Shown piece by piece: positions 1 to 7,957 of a stretch of 19,533 nucleotides of DNA. The notes under the pieces are model-generated. The model was not told the DNA's origin and ran no database searches. It saw nothing but the letters and a program-made list of their open reading frames with translations. Within the stretch, counting starts at the first letter, position 1, and the number at the start of each line of letters is the position of its first letter. The DNA comes from SXPK01 sp041168165 (GTDB lineage Bacteria > Planctomycetota > UBA1135 > UBA2386). The translations under genes were made by a program, and so were the position numbers. The stretch is from NCBI GenBank assembly GCA_041168165.1, contig JBEELK010000113.1:1-19533 (forward strand). Reading direction: 5' to 3'.

Positions 1-2
1 TG

Positions 3-368
3 GCCCTGTTGGGACTCGCAGCTCTGGCGCCCGCGCAGTTCCGAATCGAAGGGAGTCTTGGGCGCCACATCCAAGTCGGTCTGCAGTTGGGCGCGCAGTG
101 CGCGCCGCCGGTCTGCGCCCCGCGCGACCGCGACCGCGACCGCGACTGCGACGACCGCCGCTCGCGCAGGGGACGTTGGGAGACGGTTTGCGAGCAGGTC
201 TGGGTCGACGGCTACTGGCACGAGGAACACGTGCCCGCTCGCTACGGCTGGATCTGCGACCCGTGTGGCCACCGCCACTGGGGCATCATCGAACCAGCGC
301 ACTGCCACCGGGTGTGGGTGCCCGGCCACTACGAGACGAGGCAGCGGCGAGTCTGGGTGCGCTGCTGA
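3..368 (+). CDS. Secreted Trp/His-rich protein with W-V-x-G-[YH] repeats (5' partial)
   Basis: The frame is open from the left edge, so the start codon lies outside the window. The first codons read A-L-L-G-L-A-A-L-A-P-A-Q, the hydrophobic core and cleavage region (after APA) of a signal peptide, so the product is probably exported to the periplasm or surface. A basic-acidic tract of alternating Arg-Asp follows, encoded by a hexanucleotide repeat. After it come two copies of a W-V-x-G-[YH]-[YW] motif (VWVDGYW and VWVPGHY), a pattern seen in short exported proteins of unknown function with YxWxxGHW-type repeats. Two C-x-x-C-like positions (ICDPCGH) could bind metal, but this is speculative. 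Nothing upstream is visible, so operon context is unknown. A strong hairpin follows 23 bases after the stop. Biochemical function is not recognised. Confidence 0.7.
   Translation, partial: ALLGLAALAPAQFRIEGSLGRHIQVGLQLGAQCAPPVCAPRDRDRDRDCDDRRSRRGRWETVCEQVWVDGYWHEEHVPARYGWICDPCGHRHWGIIEPAHCHRVWVPGHYETRQRRVWVRC
124..153 (+). repeat. Short hexanucleotide tandem repeat (GCGACC-type) coding Arg-Asp repeats
   Basis: Three perfect GCGACC units (124-141) are followed by two diverged units (GCGACT, GCGACG). They lie inside the partial secreted protein gene and encode alternating Arg and Asp. Unit length is a multiple of three, so copy-number change would lengthen or shorten the charged linker without shifting the frame. 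Confidence 0.7.
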
Positions 369-390
369 GCGCCAGAAGGAGTAGGGGATC

Positions 391-427
391 GACGACGCGG
401 GCGCCCGATGTGGCGCCCGCAGTCGTT
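391..427 (+). terminator. Hairpin after the partial secreted-protein gene
   Basis: GCGGGCGCC (397-405) and GGCGCCCGC (412-420) form a perfect 9-bp stem with a 6-base loop. The stem continues as ACGAC (392-396) with GTCGT (422-426) if A421 is bulged, giving about 14 pairs. It starts 23 bases past the stop codon at 368 and ends before purB. There is no clear T-tract after it, so it is an atypical intrinsic terminator or an mRNA 3'-end stabiliser. Confidence 0.55.
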
Positions 428-453
428 CGTGGCGCGCCTGATCCGCCGCCGGT

Positions 454-1899
454 ATGGAAAGGCGCATGACCGATCGCGGCGACCGCTTCGACCACCCGCT
501 TCTCGAACGCTACGCCAGCAAGGAGATGGCGGGCCTGTTCTCTCCGCGCATGCGCCATGGCACGTGGCGCGACCTCTGGATCGCGCTCGCGCAAGCGGAG
601 CACGAACTCGGCTTCCCGGTCGCCAAGGAGCAGATCGACGAACTGCGCCAACACCGCGACACGTTCGATTGGCAGCGCGTGGCGGACTTGGAGAAGGAGC
701 TGCGCCACGACGTGATGGCGCACGTCCATCACTATGGCGAATTGGCGAAGAAGGCGAAGCCGATCATCCACCTCGGCGCCACCAGCTGCTTCGTCACCGA
801 CAACGCGGACCTGATCGTCTACCGCAAGGCGCTCGCGCTCCTCGAACGTCGTCTGTGCGCCGTGATCGCCGCGCTGACGGAGTTCGCGACTCGCTACCGC
901 GCGTTGCCGTGCCTTGGCTACACGCACTTCCAAGTGGCACAGCCGGTCACCGTCGGCAAGCGCGCGTGCCTTTGGGCGCAGGACTTCCTGCTCGACCTCG
1001 ACGAGGTTCGCCGCGTCATCGCGTGGCTGCCGTTCCGCGGCGTGAAGGGCACGACGGGCACGCAGGCAACGTTCTTGGCGCTCGCCGATGGCGATCACCA
1101 GAAGGTCGAAGAACTCGACCGCCGCGTGACCGAGGCGATGGGCTTCTCGCGGTCGATCGCGGTCAGCGGCCAGACCTACACGCGCAAGCTCGACTGGACG
1201 ATCCATCAGGCGTTGTCCGGCGTCGCGCAATCGGCGAGCAAGTTCGCAACGGACCTTCGCCTGTTGTCGCACGAAGGCGAGATCGAGGAGCCGAGCGAGT
1301 CGAAGCAAATCGGCAGCTCCGCGATGGCCTACAAGAAGAACCCGATGCGCAGCGAGCGCGTCTGCTCGCTCGCTCGCTACGTGATCGAAGCGGCCAACAC
1401 GAGCGCGCACACCGCGAGCACGCAGTGGCTCGAACGCACGCTCGATGACTCGGCGATCCGCCGCATCGCGCTGCCGGAGAGCTTCCTCTGCGTCGATGCC
1501 GTGCTGTCGCTCGTTCACAACGTGAGCCAAGGCCTCGTCGTCTATCCCAAGGTGATCGAGAAGAAGCTGCGCGAACAGCTGCCGTTCCTCGCGACCGAGG
1601 AGATCTTGATGGCTGGCGTGCGCAACGGCGGCGATCGCCAAGACCTGCACGAACGCATTCGCGTGCATAGCCGCGCCGCCGCGCATGCCGTGAAGGCGGA
1701 GGGCCGCGACAACCCGCTGATGGAACTCGTTGCGGCGGACCCTGCGTTCGCGGTCATTCGTTCGCAGTTGCCGAGCTTGATGGACCCCGCGCGCTTCATC
1801 GGCCGCTCGCCGGAGCAAGTCGACTCGTTCGTCAAGAACGAGGTCGAGCCGCGACTCCGCGGCGCAGTTGCGGTGGCTGGCGACGAGATCCGCGTCTGA
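454..1899 (+). CDS. purB: Adenylosuccinate lyase, eukaryote-type
   Basis: This cytosolic enzyme of the fumarase/aspartase superfamily acts twice in purine synthesis. It splits SAICAR to AICAR plus fumarate, and adenylosuccinate to AMP plus fumarate. The 481-residue length matches the animal-type enzyme (about 484) rather than the shorter Bacillus type. Visible motifs are the catalytic-His segment L-G-Y-T-H-F-Q (His158), T-V-G-K-R at 166-170, and the superfamily signature G-S-S-A-M-A-Y-K-K-N-P (287-297) with the mobile-loop catalytic Ser. The following M-R-S-E-R is also typical. The N-terminal R-Y-A-S-x-E-M aligns with the usual start of the family. Two starts are possible: ATG at 454, or ATG at 466 four codons later, which has GGAAAGG just ahead of it and gives a product closer to family starts. 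The stop overlaps the next gene by one base (TGATG), so the two are probably co-translated. Confidence 0.95.
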   Translation: MERRMTDRGDRFDHPLLERYASKEMAGLFSPRMRHGTWRDLWIALAQAEHELGFPVAKEQIDELRQHRDTFDWQRVADLEKELRHDVMAHVHHYGELAKKAKPIIHLGATSCFVTDNADLIVYRKALALLERRLCAVIAALTEFATRYRALPCLGYTHFQVAQPVTVGKRACLWAQDFLLDLDEVRRVIAWLPFRGVKGTTGTQATFLALADGDHQKVEELDRRVTEAMGFSRSIAVSGQTYTRKLDWTIHQALSGVAQSASKFATDLRLLSHEGEIEEPSESKQIGSSAMAYKKNPMRSERVCSLARYVIEAANTSAHTASTQWLERTLDDSAIRRIALPESFLCVDAVLSLVHNVSQGLVVYPKVIEKKLREQLPFLATEEILMAGVRNGGDRQDLHERIRVHSRAAAHAVKAEGRDNPLMELVAADPAFAVIRSQLPSLMDPARFIGRSPEQVDSFVKNEVEPRLRGAVAVAGDEIRV

Positions 1900-2972
1900 T
1901 GCGCGGCATCGTCACCGCGGCGCTCTCGATCGCAGCGTTCGCAGCCTGCGCAGGCAGTGGAGCGTTGCCGCGCGGTGCGTCCACGAACATGCCGTTGCCC
2001 GAAGGCGTCGCTGCGTCGAACAGCGAGCCGATCGGCTCCGTCGAAGTCCTCGACCCGCGCATGTTGCGCTACGTCGATGCCGACGCGCGCTTCGAGCAAC
2101 TCGCGGTTGGCTTCGATTGGTCCGAGGGTCCGGTGTGGGATCGCGCGGCCTCGTGCCTGTTGTTCTCCGACGTGCCGAAGAACGTCGTCTATCGCTGGTC
2201 TGCGCAGGCTGGGCTCGAGGTCGCGCTGTCGCCGAGTGGCTGCCAACGCGGGTCCAGTTTGGGCAGCGAGCCGGGATCGAACGGCCTAGCGATCGATGAA
2301 CAGGGTCGACTCGTGTTGTGCGAGCACGGCGATCGCCGCGTCGGTCGCATCGAGCGCGATGGTCGCCACGTCACGTTGATCGATCGCATCGGCGGCAAGC
2401 GATTCCACAGTCCCAACGATCTCGCGTTGCACTCGAGCGGCGCGATCTTCTTCACGGATCCGCCGTATGGCTTGTCCGGCGGCATGGACGATCCTTCGCG
2501 CGAACTGGCGCATTGCGGCGTGTATCTGCTGCGCAATCCGAGCGAAGGCGGCGGCGACGTCACGCTGCTCGACGCGACGCTCACGCGGCCCAACGGCCTC
2601 GCATTGTCGCCGGACGAGTCCGTGCTCTACGTCGCGATCTCGGATGGCAGCGCGCCGCGCATCGTCGCGTTCGATGTCGCAGCGGACCTCACTCTGCGCG
2701 GCATGCGCACGTTTTTCGACGCCAAGCATCTGTTGCGCGAAGGCAACAAGGGATCGCCAGACGGATTGCGCGTTGCGCGCGACGGGACCTTGTTTGCGAC
2801 CGGTCCTGGCGGCGTTCTCGTGATCGCTGCCGATGGCGCGCATCTCGGCACGCTGCGCACTGGTGAAGCGACGGCCAACTGCGCGTTCGGCGACGATGGA
2901 TCGACGCTCTACGCGACGGCCGATTCGCGTTTGCTGCGCATTCGCACGAAGACCGTCGGCTGCGGCTTCTGA
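1899..2972 (+). CDS. SMP-30/gluconolactonase-like exported (lipo)protein
   Basis: This is a six-bladed beta-propeller of the SMP-30/gluconolactonase/LRE family, whose known members hydrolyse sugar lactones using a divalent metal. The metal-site residues can be placed by motif: Glu in F-D-W-S-E-G-P-V-W (E76), Asn in S-P-N-D-L (N173), Asn in P-N-G-L-A (N232) and Asp in S-P-D-G-L (D288). The N-terminus has a hydrophobic segment ending A-F-A-A-C (Cys17), a weak lipobox. The protein is therefore probably exported and perhaps lipid-anchored, with a low-complexity linker to about residue 45. Its ATG overlaps the purB stop, which implies translational coupling, although no metabolic link to purines is evident. 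The gene ends 4 bases before the convergent VanZ-like gene. Substrate specificity cannot be read from the sequence, and xylono-, glucono- or other lactones are possible. Confidence 0.88.
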   Translation: MRGIVTAALSIAAFAACAGSGALPRGASTNMPLPEGVAASNSEPIGSVEVLDPRMLRYVDADARFEQLAVGFDWSEGPVWDRAASCLLFSDVPKNVVYRWSAQAGLEVALSPSGCQRGSSLGSEPGSNGLAIDEQGRLVLCEHGDRRVGRIERDGRHVTLIDRIGGKRFHSPNDLALHSSGAIFFTDPPYGLSGGMDDPSRELAHCGVYLLRNPSEGGGDVTLLDATLTRPNGLALSPDESVLYVAISDGSAPRIVAFDVAADLTLRGMRTFFDAKHLLREGNKGSPDGLRVARDGTLFATGPGGVLVIAADGAHLGTLRTGEATANCAFGDDGSTLYATADSRLLRIRTKTVGCGF

Positions 2973-2976
2973 CGAC

Positions 2977-3429
2977 TCAGCGCGTTGAGGCTTCGGTCTC
3001 GTCGCGTGGAAGCGCTCGGCGCTTGCGCGGTTGCTCTTCGGGCAGCGGGCTCCATCGCGCGAGGATCGCCCACGCGACAAAGGCTCCGACGAAGTTGAGC
3101 GCGAAGTCGCGCGCGCAGTCGAAGTTGTCGCGCGGCGCTGCGGGCCAGATCCACTGGCCCCATTCGTGAAGGCACGTGACGAGCAGCGGCACAAAGAACG
3201 CGATGCGGCGCACGCGAATCTGCGCGCTGCGCGATCCGTCCGTGAGGCTCTGCAGCAAGAGCCACGTAGCCATCACGGCGAACACGAGCGCGACCCAGTG
3301 CAGTCCCCAATCGCGCAGGGGTTGATGCCAGTTGCCCCACGGCCCGTCGAACCAATAGCCGTCGATCGCGATGCAGAATGCGCACGATGCTGCGGCGGTG
3401 GCCAGCGGGACTGCGGTGCGCTTCTGCAT
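2977..3429 (-). CDS. VanZ-like small membrane protein
   Basis: About 150 residues with three or four hydrophobic segments: roughly 8-22, 43-62, 76-88 and 108-125. The pattern H-E-W-G-Q-W (88-93), then P-x-x-R-D-N-F-D-x-x-x-D-x-x-x-N-x-x-G-A (97-116), resembles the conserved C-terminal half of VanZ-like proteins. That family is of unclear role and is named after the teicoplanin-resistance accessory gene. The open frame extends further upstream, but the extra part would run into the upstream coding region. ATG at 3429 gives a short basic N-terminus and a first helix, so it is preferred. It starts 34 bases after the stop of the upstream minus-strand gene, so the two could be co-transcribed. A C-terminal basic tail (135-150) would lie in the cytoplasm. 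Activity is unknown. Confidence 0.72.
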   Translation of the reverse strand: MQKRTAVPLATAAASCAFCIAIDGYWFDGPWGNWHQPLRDWGLHWVALVFAVMATWLLLQSLTDGSRSAQIRVRRIAFFVPLLVTCLHEWGQWIWPAAPRDNFDCARDFALNFVGAFVAWAILARWSPLPEEQPRKRRALPRDETEASTR

Positions 3430-3463
3430 CTGCGCGCGATGTTCGTGCCGCGCGCGACGCGGG

Positions 3464-4423
3464 TCAACGCACGTCGCGTCGCTGGCGGAACAAGCGCGAT
3501 CGCAGTTGCGCAAAGCCAATCGACGCCGCGAGCCGAACGCGAGCGCCTTGGCCCATGCCGCGCTGCGCCTCAAAGGTGCCATCGGGCTTGCGCCAATAGA
3601 GATGTCGCGACACCGGATACGGCCCGTCCTGGTTGCGTCCTTGCGCCATCGCGAACATCGCGCCGAGCAACTCGTCGGATGGCCACTCGTCGATCGGCCA
3701 ACTGATCAGCGAGTCGCGCACTGGCAAGCCGAGCAGGTTGCCATGGCGACCGACGCGGAACGGTAGCTTGTCGAAACGCAGCGCGCCGACCGCCGCGTAC
3801 GAGCCGCCTTCCAAGAACTCGAATCGCGAGCGCACAGGGCGCGGCATCTCCATCGCGCATGGCTGGCCTTCGCAGAACTTCGCCACGTTCTGCATCGCGC
3901 GCGCGAAGAGCTCTTCGTCGGGGACGCCCCACAGGTCCGCAACGGGTCGCGGAACCGACATCATCGAGCCGCAGAGTTCGATCGCGAGCACGGTGTGCAG
4001 ACCGGGCAGGTCCTCGCGCTGCACGAAGTCCTCCTGGTGGAAGCCGCCTTCCGAAGGCGGGGGATACAGCCTCAAGACGAGGAACTCGGCGAGCTGCTCA
4101 AACGATCCCCCGGTGAGGTTGTCGACCAGCGACTGCACGCGCGTTCCCTCGGACAGCGCTAGGTGCTCTGCGATCGTCACGGCCCACGTCGCTTGCGGCA
4201 GTTGCGCGCAGATGTCGGCGAGGTTGTGCAGGCCGATCTTGCCAGGCTGGCCCGCGACGAACGCGCAACCATCGACAATGCGCACGTCGCGGCCGTCCTT
4301 CGTCAGCGCGTCGCGGCAGAGCTGTTCGAACTCGGTGGCAAGTTCTTGGCTTGCGAACGGCCACTGGGTCGGACGGTCGTGGTCAGGATTGGGGATGTCG
4401 AAAGAGTGGATTCGGTTCTGCAT
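3464..4423 (-). CDS. Conserved-looking cytosolic protein, possibly DUF1444/YtpQ-like
   Basis: A 319-residue soluble protein without signal peptide or membrane segments. ATG at 4423 is chosen because GAGGG lies six bases ahead of it, and the extra in-frame N-terminus upstream is low-complexity Pro/Arg. The order of elements loosely resembles the DUF1444 (YtpQ) family of unknown function: an N-terminal G-x-x-G-L-x-N-L element (61-68), a central segment ending L-W-G-V-P-D-E-E-L-F-A-R-A-M-Q-N-V (164-180), and a C-terminal L-L-G-L-P-V-R-D-S-L (230-239) followed by Y-P-V-S-R-H-L-Y-W (269-277). That assignment is from pattern memory only. It is divergent from clpB, sharing a 279-base upstream region, and lies just upstream of the VanZ-like gene. 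No catalytic motif was recognised. Confidence 0.75.
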   Translation of the reverse strand: MQNRIHSFDIPNPDHDRPTQWPFASQELATEFEQLCRDALTKDGRDVRIVDGCAFVAGQPGKIGLHNLADICAQLPQATWAVTIAEHLALSEGTRVQSLVDNLTGGSFEQLAEFLVLRLYPPPSEGGFHQEDFVQREDLPGLHTVLAIELCGSMMSVPRPVADLWGVPDEELFARAMQNVAKFCEGQPCAMEMPRPVRSRFEFLEGGSYAAVGALRFDKLPFRVGRHGNLLGLPVRDSLISWPIDEWPSDELLGAMFAMAQGRNQDGPYPVSRHLYWRKPDGTFEAQRGMGQGARVRLAASIGFAQLRSRLFRQRRDVR

Positions 4424-4632
4424 GGTTGCCCTCGTGCGGCGCGAACAAGGCCGCGTAGAGGGGACGCTTGGCGGGGGATGCCTTGGCGCGGCGGCGGGCT
4501 TCCCCGTGTGCATGGCAGAGTGGCAGTTGCGGCCTGGTGGCTGACAAAGTGGCTTCCAACTCCCCTCGACTGCCGATCCACGACTCCGCCCTTAGCCCCC
4601 TTGGCATCGGGGTTTGCGCGATCCAGACATCC

Positions 4633-4648
4633 TGGCACGGATGCTGCT
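4633..4648 (+). promoter_or_regulatory. Sigma-54-like -24/-12 element upstream of clpB
   Basis: TGGCACG (4633-4639), four bases, then CTGCT (4644-4648) matches the sigma-54 consensus TGGCACG-N4-TTGC[AT] at all but one fixed position. The invariant GG and GC are separated by exactly 10 bases. It lies 55 bases before the clpB ATG and would place the transcript start near 4659. This is seen by motif only. No CIRCE-type element (TTAGCACTC with its inverted repeat) was found in the same interval. Confidence 0.4.
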
Positions 4649-4654
4649 CAGCGC

Positions 4655-4682
4655 GCGGCGCACTAAGGCGCGGTCGCGCCGC
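4655..4682 (+). promoter_or_regulatory. Possible leader hairpin before the clpB ribosome binding site
   Basis: GCGGCGC (4655-4661) pairs with GCGCCGC (4676-4682) across 14 bases. An alternative inner pairing GGCGCG-gt-CGCGCC overlaps it. The element ends 10 bases before the GGAGG (4693-4697) that sits five bases ahead of ATG. It could be a leader structure affecting clpB expression, or simply a consequence of high GC. Confidence 0.25.
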
Positions 4683-4702
4683 AACATCCCACGGAGGCAT
4701 CT

Positions 4703-7342
4703 ATGGACATGCAGAAACTCACGCAGAAGTCGCAAGAAGCCCTGCAGTTGGCTCAGCAGAAGGCCGTCACGTTCGGCCATCCCCACGTCGGCTGTGACCA
4801 TGCGGTCCTAGCCCTCGCGGAGCCGCACGACGGACTGATCGCTGGCCTGCTGCAACGGATGGGGGTCGCGAAGGACCAGTTCGCGGCGCGCCTCGAACAA
4901 GAGCTGCGCAAGCGGCCGCGCATGTCTGGCTCGGGCTACCAGCCCGACAAGATCTTCCTCGACCAAGACCTCGCGCAGGCGTTAACGAGCGCGGAGCAGC
5001 AAGCCGCGAAGATGCGCGACGAGTATGTGTCGGTCGAGCACCTGTTCTTGGCGCTGCTCGCGCAGAGCAAGGGCGGACTCAAGGACGCGTTCGCGCAAGC
5101 CAAGATCGACGAAGCTCGCTTCCTCAACGCGTTGAAGGAAGTGCGCGGCAACCAGCGCGTGCAGAGCGCGAACCCCGAGGCGACTTACGAAGCGCTCGGC
5201 AAGTACGGCCGCGACCTCGTGCAGATGTGCCGCGAGAACAAGATCGATCCGGTGATCGGCCGTGACGACGAGATCCGCCGCGTCATCCGCATCCTGTCGC
5301 GCAAGACCAAGAACAACCCCGTGCTGATCGGCGAGCCAGGCGTCGGCAAGACGGCGATCGCCGAAGGGCTCGCGCAACGCATCGTGCGCGGCGACGTGCC
5401 TGAAGGGCTCAAGGATAAGACCGTGTTCGCGCTCGACATGGGAAGCCTCGTCGCTGGCGCGAAGTATCGCGGCGAGTTCGAGGAGCGACTCAAAGCCGTG
5501 CTGCAGGAGATCAAGAACAGCGAGGGCAAGATCCTGCTGTTTATCGATGAGCTGCACACGATCGTCGGCGCCGGAAAAGCCGAGGGCGCGATGGACGCGG
5601 GCAACATGCTGAAGCCGATGCTCGCGCGCGGCGAGTTGCACTGCATCGGCGCAACCACGCTCGACGAGTATCGCAAGCACATCGAGAAGGACGCAGCGTT
5701 GGAGCGTCGCTTCCAGCCCGTTCTCGTCGAGCAGCCGAGCGTCGAGGACACGGTGTCGATCCTGCGCGGGCTCAAGGAGCGCTTCGAAGTGCACCACGGC
5801 GTGAAGATCCACGACGCGGCGCTCGTCGATGCAGCGTCACTCTCACACCGCTACATCAGCGATCGCTTCTTGCCGGACAAGGCGATCGACCTCGTCGACG
5901 AAGCGTGCGCGATGATCCGCACCGAGATCGATTCGCTGCCGACTGAGCTCGACGCGGTCAGCCGTCGCATGATGCAGTTGCAGATCGAGGAAACCGCGCT
6001 AGCCAAGGAGAAGGACGCGGCGAGCAAGGCGCGCCACGACGAGCTCAAGAAGGAGATCCAGGAGCTGCGCGGCAAGGCCGATGCGATGCGCGCGCAATAC
6101 GACGCTGAGAAGCATGCGATCTCCGGCGTGCGCGCGTTGCGCGAGAGGATCGAGACGCTGCGTCGCGAGCAGGATCAGGCCGAGCGTCGCTATGACATGA
6201 ACAAGGCCGCCGAGCTGAAGTACGGCGCGATCCCCGAGGCCGAGAAAGCGCTCGCCGCGGAGGAAGCGCGCATGCACGGCAAGCAGGGCGGGCAGCGGCT
6301 ATTGCGCGAAGAAGTCACCGCCGACGAGATTGCGCAGATCGTCGCACGATGGACGGGCATTCCCGTGAGCCGCCTCGTCGAAGGCGAGCGCGAGAAGTTG
6401 CTGAAGCTCGACGACATCCTGCACGAGCGCGTCATCGGCCAGGATGAAGCCGTGCAACTCGTCGCCGACGCGGTGATCCGCGCGCGTTCGGGCATCAAGG
6501 ATCCGAAGCGTCCGATCGGCAGCTTCCTGTTCTTGGGCCCGACGGGCGTCGGCAAGACTGAGCTCGCGAAGACGCTCGCCGCAGCGTTGTTCGACAGCGA
6601 GGACAACCTCGTGCGCATCGACATGTCGGAGTACATGGAGAAGCACGCGGTGAGTCGCTTGATCGGCGCGCCTCCTGGCTACGTCGGCTACGAAGAAGGC
6701 GGCCAGCTCACCGAAGCCGTGCGGCGCAAGCCGTACTCGGTCGTGCTGTTCGACGAGATCGAGAAGGCGCACCCGGACGTGTTCCACGTCCTGTTGCAGA
6801 TCCTCGATGACGGCCGCGCGACGGATAGCCAAGGTCGCACGGTCGACTTCAAGAACACCGTGATCATCCTCACGTCCAACATCGGCGCGCCGATGTTGCT
6901 CGAAGGCATCACGAAGGATGGCCACATTCGCGAGTCCGCGCGCGACCAAGTGATGGCCGAGCTGCGGCGGCACTTCCGACCGGAGTTGCTCAACCGCATC
7001 GACGACGTCGTGTTGTTCAAGCCGCTGCAAGCGGGCGAGATTCGTCGCATCGTCGACCTGTTGCTCACAGGCCTTCGCGGCAGGCTCGCGGATCGTCGCA
7101 TCTCGATCGAGGTCAGCGACGAGGCGAAGGACTTCCTCGGCCAGCAGGGCTACGACCCGGTCTACGGCGCGCGTCCGTTGAAGCGCTTCTTGCAGCGCGA
7201 ACTCGAGACGCGCATCGGTCGCCAACTGATCGCTGGCGGCGTGCCGGACGGCAGCACGGTGCGCGTGGACCTGAAGGGTGGCGCGATCGAAGTCACGACG
7301 ACGACCGCGTCCGTCGGCAACGCGCAGCCGGCCGGCCGCTGA
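4703..7342 (+). CDS. clpB: ATP-dependent chaperone ClpB
   Basis: This hexameric cytosolic AAA+ disaggregase works with DnaK/DnaJ/GrpE to pull proteins out of aggregates. The 879-residue length is normal for the family. Domains in order: Clp N-terminal double repeat (about 1-150); AAA1 with Walker A G-E-P-G-V-G-K-T (210-217), Walker B L-L-F-I-D-E (278-283) and Arg-finger region around 335-336; the coiled-coil M-domain (about 410-525) that separates ClpB from ClpA; and AAA2 with Walker A G-P-T-G-V-G-K-T (612-619), Walker B V-L-F-D-E (681-685), sensor T-S-N (724-726) and sensor-2 G-A-R-P-L (822-826). There is no ClpP-binding loop of the I/L-G-F/L type, as expected for ClpB. The start is fixed by GGAGG at 4693-4697. 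It is probably stress-controlled; see the sigma-54-like element and leader hairpin. Confidence 0.97.
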   Translation: MDMQKLTQKSQEALQLAQQKAVTFGHPHVGCDHAVLALAEPHDGLIAGLLQRMGVAKDQFAARLEQELRKRPRMSGSGYQPDKIFLDQDLAQALTSAEQQAAKMRDEYVSVEHLFLALLAQSKGGLKDAFAQAKIDEARFLNALKEVRGNQRVQSANPEATYEALGKYGRDLVQMCRENKIDPVIGRDDEIRRVIRILSRKTKNNPVLIGEPGVGKTAIAEGLAQRIVRGDVPEGLKDKTVFALDMGSLVAGAKYRGEFEERLKAVLQEIKNSEGKILLFIDELHTIVGAGKAEGAMDAGNMLKPMLARGELHCIGATTLDEYRKHIEKDAALERRFQPVLVEQPSVEDTVSILRGLKERFEVHHGVKIHDAALVDAASLSHRYISDRFLPDKAIDLVDEACAMIRTEIDSLPTELDAVSRRMMQLQIEETALAKEKDAASKARHDELKKEIQELRGKADAMRAQYDAEKHAISGVRALRERIETLRREQDQAERRYDMNKAAELKYGAIPEAEKALAAEEARMHGKQGGQRLLREEVTADEIAQIVARWTGIPVSRLVEGEREKLLKLDDILHERVIGQDEAVQLVADAVIRARSGIKDPKRPIGSFLFLGPTGVGKTELAKTLAAALFDSEDNLVRIDMSEYMEKHAVSRLIGAPPGYVGYEEGGQLTEAVRRKPYSVVLFDEIEKAHPDVFHVLLQILDDGRATDSQGRTVDFKNTVIILTSNIGAPMLLEGITKDGHIRESARDQVMAELRRHFRPELLNRIDDVVLFKPLQAGEIRRIVDLLLTGLRGRLADRRISIEVSDEAKDFLGQQGYDPVYGARPLKRFLQRELETRIGRQLIAGGVPDGSTVRVDLKGGAIEVTTTTASVGNAQPAGR

Positions 7343-7469
7343 GTTCGCGCGTGGCCGCATGCTCGCGGCAGTCCTCGCTGCGCATTCGTGGCAGCGATCG
7401 AACTGTCGTGAGCGCCGCGGCCACGGGCTCTTGCGGGATCGCGGTCCAAAGGGCACCGTGCGCAGCCCG

Positions 7470-7805
7470 ATGACGGATCCACTCATCACGCTGCGCCGCG
7501 CGACCTTCGTCGAAGCGATTTCGTTCGTGCTGCTGCTCGCCGCGATGTGGGTGAAGTACGGCGAAGAGCTGCCGATCGGAGCGCTGCTCGTGCGCATCAC
7601 GGGCATGGCGCATGGCGCGCTGTTTGTCTGGCTCTGCTGGTGCCTGCTCCAGGCGTGGACTGCGAGGCAATGGCCGATCGCTCGGCTCGCGTTGATCTTC
7701 GTGGCTTCGCTGGCGCCGATCGTGCCGTTCTTCCTCGATCGGCGGTTCCCGGCGTGGATCGCGTCATCACCGCGGTGGCGCGGCGATGACGATGCGCGCG
7801 CGTGA
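7470..7805 (+). CDS. DUF3817-type small integral membrane protein
   Basis: A 111-residue protein with three hydrophobic helices (about 13-28, 38-62 and 68-88). The features fit the DUF3817 (YdzA-like) membrane family: L-R-R-A-T-F-V-E-A-I-S-F at the start of helix 1, W-V-K-Y-G after it, and G-M-A-H-G-A-L-F-V-W in helix 2. A D-R-R-F near the end of helix 3 is also common in that family. Its biochemical role is unknown. ATG at 7470 is chosen because it lies directly before the first conserved segment, while the longer in-frame extension overlaps clpB and is low-complexity Arg/Ala. It follows clpB by 127 bases in the same direction and precedes the cyanophycinase-like gene. A polar C-terminal tail (98-111) would lie outside the membrane. 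Confidence 0.75.
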   Translation: MTDPLITLRRATFVEAISFVLLLAAMWVKYGEELPIGALLVRITGMAHGALFVWLCWCLLQAWTARQWPIARLALIFVASLAPIVPFFLDRRFPAWIASSPRWRGDDDARA

Positions 7806-7957
7806 TCCTGCGTCGCCGCGTAGCGAGTAGGCCCGTAGCAAGTAACCGCAGGCATCGTCTGTGGGGAGTTCCGTTGCGGCCATGGTGCATTCTCGAGCTA
7901 TCCGCGGGCTTCCTCGGACGACGGCGATCTGGTCGAGTTCACGGCCTTCCAACTGCC

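Noticed and set aside
286..1818. Long minus-strand open frame (about 510 codons) opposite purB
   Set aside because: Rich in Arg, Ala and Leu with no domain pattern. It is the usual antisense shadow in GC-rich codon usage, and purB on the plus strand is certain.
4424..4702. CIRCE or HAIR heat-shock operator before clpB
   Set aside because: No TTAGCACTC-N9-GAGTGCTAA or CTTGAGT/ACTCAAG pattern is present in the interval.
7349..7427. Inverted repeat CGTGGCCGC / GCGGCCACG after clpB
   Set aside because: The arms are about 60 bases apart with unpaired flanks; in this GC-rich gap such a match is weak evidence for a terminator.
7819..7844. Imperfect direct repeat CGTAGC[GA]AGTA, two copies 15 bases apart
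   Set aside because: Only two short copies in a 152-base gap, with no sign of an attachment site, array or regulator binding.
6299..7855. Long minus-strand open frame opposite clpB and the DUF3817-type gene
   Set aside because: Low-complexity Arg/Ala/Val-rich translation without motifs; the plus-strand clpB reading is unambiguous.
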